Shown in pieces: positions 59,910 through 64,000 of a DNA stretch of 64,000 nt (within the stretch, counting starts at the first letter, position 1; each line of letters begins with the position of its first letter). The DNA lies in NCBI GenBank assembly GCA_015499995.1, contig JADNRV010000006.1, positions 310,001 to 374,000 of the forward strand, read 5' to 3'. This DNA comes from Flammula alnicola. Its lineage: Eukaryota > Basidiomycota > Agaricomycetes > Agaricales > Strophariaceae. The position numbers and the translations under genes were made by a program. Below the pieces are notes generated by a model that saw only the letters and a program-made list of their open reading frames with translations, was not told where the DNA came from and searched no databases.

Positions 59910-61322
59910 ATGGACACATCGACAACAGAACCCCAAACCACGAGCACAGTGCCATCTCTTTTGTCCCTTTCACCAGAATTGATACTTGAAATCTCGTCCC
60001 ACATTATCGACCGGCCTCCGACAGCATGGAATATAAAATCGCTCCACAGATCTAGCATGGATAAAGACATAGTCAGCGTTGGAGTTCAGAAGAAGCTGGG
60101 TAGCATGCGTCTCGCTTGCCGCTACTTGAGTGAAATTCTGGAACATGTCATCTTCCAGACATTCGTGTTCAATTTCCACGTGACCCATTTCCCAACCCAC
60201 GACATCGAGGCACAGCTCTCTTCGCTCTCAAAAGCGACCAGTCCTGCGTGTATATATACTAGGCTCCTTCGTATCAAATGCCTAAACCCTATCCAAGGTG
60301 GATACCGACCTGATGGAACGTATTTCTGTGGAAGAAATTTCGGCAGCTCAATCGTAAATCACTGGGCTCATATCGCCCAATCCATCGACACCCATCTTGA
60401 GAAGGCAATCTTGTCTCTGCGAAATCTGCGATACGTAGTGTGGGTGATTCCTTATATCCTTTAAATTTTCTGAAATCTCATCGTGATTTGAAATAGTTGG
60501 ACTATAAATCACGACAGCCAACAAAACATCCTCGCTGTGGGAGCTCTGAGCGCTCTTCCTTCTCTTGAAGGTGTCACATTACACATTGGGCCGCTTTGCA
60601 ACTTCCCAGAGCAACTTCGGCTGAATAGGTTTTCAGGCCTTCGCAGCCTGGTAGTTTCTTTGCTCGGACGTCGCCCTTTGACTTTCGATACGAATCCAAG
60701 CGACGAGTTCGTCATCCATCTTGCTCAAGCGATTTCTCATAGTCCTCTTCTATCTCATCTCAATGTCACGCACTCATCGGAGAATCCCTTTCCCATTTCC
60801 TTTCGAAATCTCACGAAGAATATACCAATCGACAACCCTCCCGGCCACCTTAGAGAGCTGCACCTCCACGCTTCAGACCTTACGTTGGATGAAACAACGA
60901 TCCCACTCTTGAAATCGCTCGCCTCTCTCCACGTCGAAGGATCCCTCAATGATATATATCCAGATACAGAGTTATGGGAGAAGATGGCTGGTGCGGGCCT
61001 CAAGCTGCGAGAATTGAGCGTGAACCATTTGTCGCAACCCCTTCTGAATTACCTTGGGTCTTTCTCCGGGTTACAAAAGCTCCATGTCCGCATCCTGTAC
61101 AAACCCAGGGGCGGTTTTACGGAATATGATACGCAAGCCTTTTTTGAGAAGATTCTTCCCCTTCACGGCCTCTCGTTGACATTAAACTCTCCTGGGTTAT
61201 CCTCTGGCCTGGTATTTGAGAACCACACAGAAAACTATCCCGCTAGCCACCAAGCATCTGAATATTTTTGGCCGTTTGCATTGACTCGGATGTCGTCCCA
61301 AACTGCCTTCAACTCGTGGTAA
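59910..61322 (+). CDS. F-box/LRR-like protein, 3' end uncertain
   Basis: Two exons (59,910-60,439 and 60,497-61,322) joined by a 57-nt intron restore RYVVWTINHDSQQNILAVGA. The N-terminus carries an F-box-like stretch: LLSLSPELILEISSHIID, then GSMRLACRYLSEILEHVIF. The second half has LRR-like spacing (LRELHLHASDLTLDETTIPL, LKLRELSVNHLSQPLLNYLG, LQKLHVRI). It may be an SCF adaptor. As read it is 451 residues and ends at TGG-TAA (61,320-61,322). However, a canonical GT-AG intron starts exactly there (61,319), and the next exon (MDSVLASTSECTRLDRLTIR to stop at 61,637) continues the LRR style. That continuation fits only if the frame shifts by one base near 61,270, where an overlapping frame reads DSDVVPNCLQLV. 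This may be another indel. Confidence 0.7.
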
Positions 61323-62342
61323 GACTTTCTATATCCTTCTCTAGTGCTCGTTTACTAACCTTTGTTATCATAGATGGACAGCGTACTTGCGTCGACATCA
61401 GAATGCACACGTCTAGACAGACTCACTATCCGCTATTTCGGAACCCTTATGGCCGCTTCATGCAGCAATGTGCTCTGGAGGTTCGCTGAAATGAAACAAG
61501 AAGCAGGACGTCGATGGATATCTGATCTTTCGGTCTCGATCCTCGTCGATATCCTACTCAAGTTTGCCTTCACTACATGCTTTATCAGCTTGAACCCTGT
61601 GAGGACGCTCCAGGATTTCACGCCTATCGTCCTGTAATACCGGTGCAGCTCCATTAAACAGAACCACTTTTGGACCAAAATGTAGAATCGACTTGAAGCA
61701 TGATGAATGCCTTCCTTCATATTTCAGCTTTCGATGTATCCGTATTATGTGTGCATTCAATTTTGTTGCGAAGACTTTACCACCGAACTTATGCTTCTAA
61801 GCAGCTCGTTGAATAGCCAACAATATTATCTGCAACTCACAGTGCCTGATAGCGCCCACATTGGTGGCGGTGATAGTTATGCTCCACTGTGTTGTCGGTG
61901 GGCCGGGCACTTCCACTTCCCTTATCTCAATTTACTTCCCGAAGAACGCCTCGATTCCTCAGCTGGATGTTCCCCTGCGCGTATCGACCAGTCTTCGACA
62001 GTCTACAGTTGCGACTATTTTATTGTACTTAATATTCTTGACTTATTCCCGCAAGCACTTAAACACACTTCTTCTTTGAAATTTGAAGCCTTCATCGTTT
62101 CCCATAGGTCTTATTCTTGAATAGTCCTTCCTATTGGTATCAGCGCCAATCTTAGCGCCTCGAGAAGACCTCCGAGGCGAGAAGGCACGACCGGCATGTC
62201 GGCGTGGAACGAGCCGGCATTGGCCGGCACAGTGAACGCGGTCACATGACAGGAGGCCCAATTTAACACCGCATCACCGAATTGATTCTCAACCATCGCG
62301 GGCCACAGAACTCTGGCGCAATTGTTCCTCTGTCAGTGTTAA
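61323..62342. other. Possible last exon of the F-box gene, then intergenic DNA
   Basis: 61,374-61,637 is an open, LRR-like stretch that may be the final exon of the preceding gene. Beyond it no gene is supported. Near 62,190-62,230 there are GCCGGCA-type repeats (GACCGGCATGTCGGC, GAGCCGGCATTGGCCGGC). The region ends in the FunK1 promoter. Confidence 0.4.
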
Positions 62343-62358
62343 CCACCATCGGTGGCAC
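62343..62358 (+). promoter_or_regulatory. Shared promoter motif of FunK1 genes, copy 2
   Basis: The same 16 bases as at 46,183-46,198, CCACCATCGGTGGCAC, with CCACC and GGTGG arms around ATC. It lies 96 bp before the second FunK1 start and about 40 bp before a TATAAAT (62,399-62,405). Sequence around it has diverged more than the motif itself. Confidence 0.6.
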
Positions 62359-62454
62359 TTTTTGAGGCCTGTGGCATTACAACCAAGCGTGGAGGATATA
62401 AATCTTGTCAATCATAAGTTTTCTTCTTTCTCTTAACAACTCTAGAAACAAACA

Positions 62455-64000
62455 ATGTCAGGCAGTCCACCCACCCTCCAAAGCATTATCCAACAACGAT
62501 TCACCGACGTCAGATCGACCCCCGGTGCATCTCATAGCACATCCATCGACACCACGCCCGTGAGCAACAATTCTCATGGCTTCGATCACGGATACGCGAC
62601 GGTCAAGGACCGGGAAGCAGTCATCAGGGCAGAACTGTTGCCTCACGTTTACTACGACGAACATCTTGGCAATAAGGCCTTCGTCGGAAAGGTCACATCC
62701 AACAAGGGTATCGAACAATTCTTGAAGTCCTGCAAGACTTACGACACCATATCGAAGCGGTGGACAGGAATCAAAGATCGCAAATACAAGAAAGAGAAGG
62801 AACTCTACAAGCCTATACGAATGTTGATGGCCAGCATTCTGAAACATTTCGACTCCTCTGGCAAGCGATCCGTTGTTGATACACACGGAAAACGCCTTTT
62901 CCACGTAGAAGGTTTGCCGGACTCCGAGGGACAGACCACTCAATTGAAATCTTCTCCTGACATCACGATTGAACGACACGAAAAGGGAGGTGCTTCCCGC
63001 AAGGCAGCTGGGCCGAAATACTATGCCGCTGTGGCTTCGCCTATAGAAATCAAAACAGAAAGGAACTTCAGTTTCGACGCAAATCTCGTTCAGATCGCCG
63101 TCTACGCCAGGTTAGGACATTAAAAACATTTTAACGTTGACTGCTTTTCTCACCTCCTTCTTCAGACAAGTTTTCATCCAACAAAAGAATCGTCTCCTCG
63201 TCTATTCCCTCATCGTGACTGAAAAACATGTCCGACTGTATATCTTTGACCGCAGCGGCGTATCTCACTCGACGAAGATCGACATCCACCAAAATGCCTC
63301 TGATTTTGTACGAATCGTCCTCGGCGTTGCTTCATCTGACGACGGGGTGATTGGTCTTGATACGAGAATATACCGGAGACAAGAGTCATTGTTCCTCGAC
63401 ACTGTCGACGCGGAGATGAAGCCTGTTACCTTGTCACTGGAAGAGAAACCGATTCAAGTTTTCTCCCGCCGTGCGATTCGGGGTCGTGGTACTTGCTGTT
63501 GGAAGGCCAAGGATAATGAAGGGAAGATCGTCGTTGTGAAGGATGCTTGGCGCTCAAGGGACCGTACTCCGGAATGGAAGCTGCTGCTGAAAGTTAAGGG
63601 CCTCGCTGGAGTGGGACAGATGATTGCCTACGACGACGACGAGAAGCTCCATGTCTCGACATTGAGGGGGATCGACATCACCAAGCTTCCAAAAGAACCC
63701 CAATCGTCCTTCCGCGATCGAACATTTTACCGGTTAATCCTCGAATATCACGGAAAGTCTATCGTTAGTTTTGAAACGAGGGAAGACGTTCTGTTTGCCA
63801 TTCGTGATGCCATCGCGGGTACGTACAGTAACTTATACCCTCATCGCTCTTGTCATTCGGGACTCACTCTCTTTCAAGGTCATCAAAATCTATGGAACGA
63901 ACATATTCTCCACCGTGATGTGAGCATCAACAACATTCTCATTGGTCAACCTGGATCTACAGCTGGTTACCGGGGCATTCTTATCGATCTCGACATGGCG
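62455..64000 (+). CDS. FunK1 family protein kinase (copy 2), cut by the window edge
   Basis: A paralogue of the gene at 46,292 with the same exon layout: 62,455-63,110, 63,166-63,818 and 63,879 onward. Introns fall at the same codons (after YAR and after DAIAG). The N-terminal region has VVDTHGKRLFHVEG, SPIEIKTERNFSFDANLVQI and RLYIFDRSGVSHSTK. The kinase core shows AIRGRGTCCWKAKDNEGK, VVVKDAWRSRDRTPEWK, and GHQNLWNEHILHRDVSINN followed by the start of the DLDMA motif at the edge. No frame break in the visible part. The remaining C-terminal half lies to the right of the window. The two copies are clearly diverged in sequence, so the duplication is not very recent. Confidence 0.92.

Noticed and set aside
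1..64000. tRNA, rRNA, CRISPR arrays and prokaryotic operon signals
   Set aside because: No cloverleaf with a GGTTCGA-type arm, rRNA core sequence or regularly spaced repeat was found; the gene structure is clearly eukaryotic.

Overview
The window looks like nuclear DNA of a filamentous basidiomycete, most likely an agaricomycete. The reasons are dense genes split by many very short GT-AG introns (about 49-70 nt), two copies of the fungal FunK1 kinase family, a DUF6533-type membrane protein, F-box/leucine-rich proteins, an RNA-silencing RdRP and a trichodiene-synthase-like terpene cyclase. There is no bacterial-style operon, rRNA, CRISPR array or recognisable tRNA. Exon models were built by hand from splice signals and reading-frame continuity; no database search was run.

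Left part (1-10 kb): a multi-exon DUF6533-like membrane protein (+), a secreted GPI-anchored chitin-deacetylase-like protein (-), a 286-bp non-autonomous DNA transposon (hAT-like MITE) with clear inverted termini and target-site duplication, and an F-box protein (-). From about 9.7 to 24.7 kb I find no intact gene, only decayed coding fragments. A perfect 34-bp palindrome lies at 24.7 kb, upstream of the next gene.

Middle part (26-45 kb): a large C2H2 zinc-finger regulator of Msn2/4 type with Gln/His-rich and acidic regions; a probable unknown gene or relic on the minus strand near 31-32 kb; a divergent pair made of centrin/Cdc31 (-) and a cellular RNA-dependent RNA polymerase (+); and a conserved fungal protein of unknown function with TPR-like character.

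Right part (46-64 kb): two FunK1 kinase genes in the same orientation, the second cut by the window edge. They share a 16-bp motif containing a palindrome about 100 bp before each start codon. Between them lie a kinase relic, two members of an uncharacterised serine/proline-rich family, a class I terpene synthase and an F-box/LRR-like gene. Several genes between 52 and 61 kb show apparent one-base reading-frame breaks. These could be assembly indels or real gene decay.

Likely roles: the RdRP belongs to RNA silencing, centrin to spindle-pole-body duplication, the chitin deacetylase to the cell wall, the terpene synthase to secondary metabolism, and the zinc-finger protein to transcription control. 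I see no convincing single pathway that joins the neighbours.
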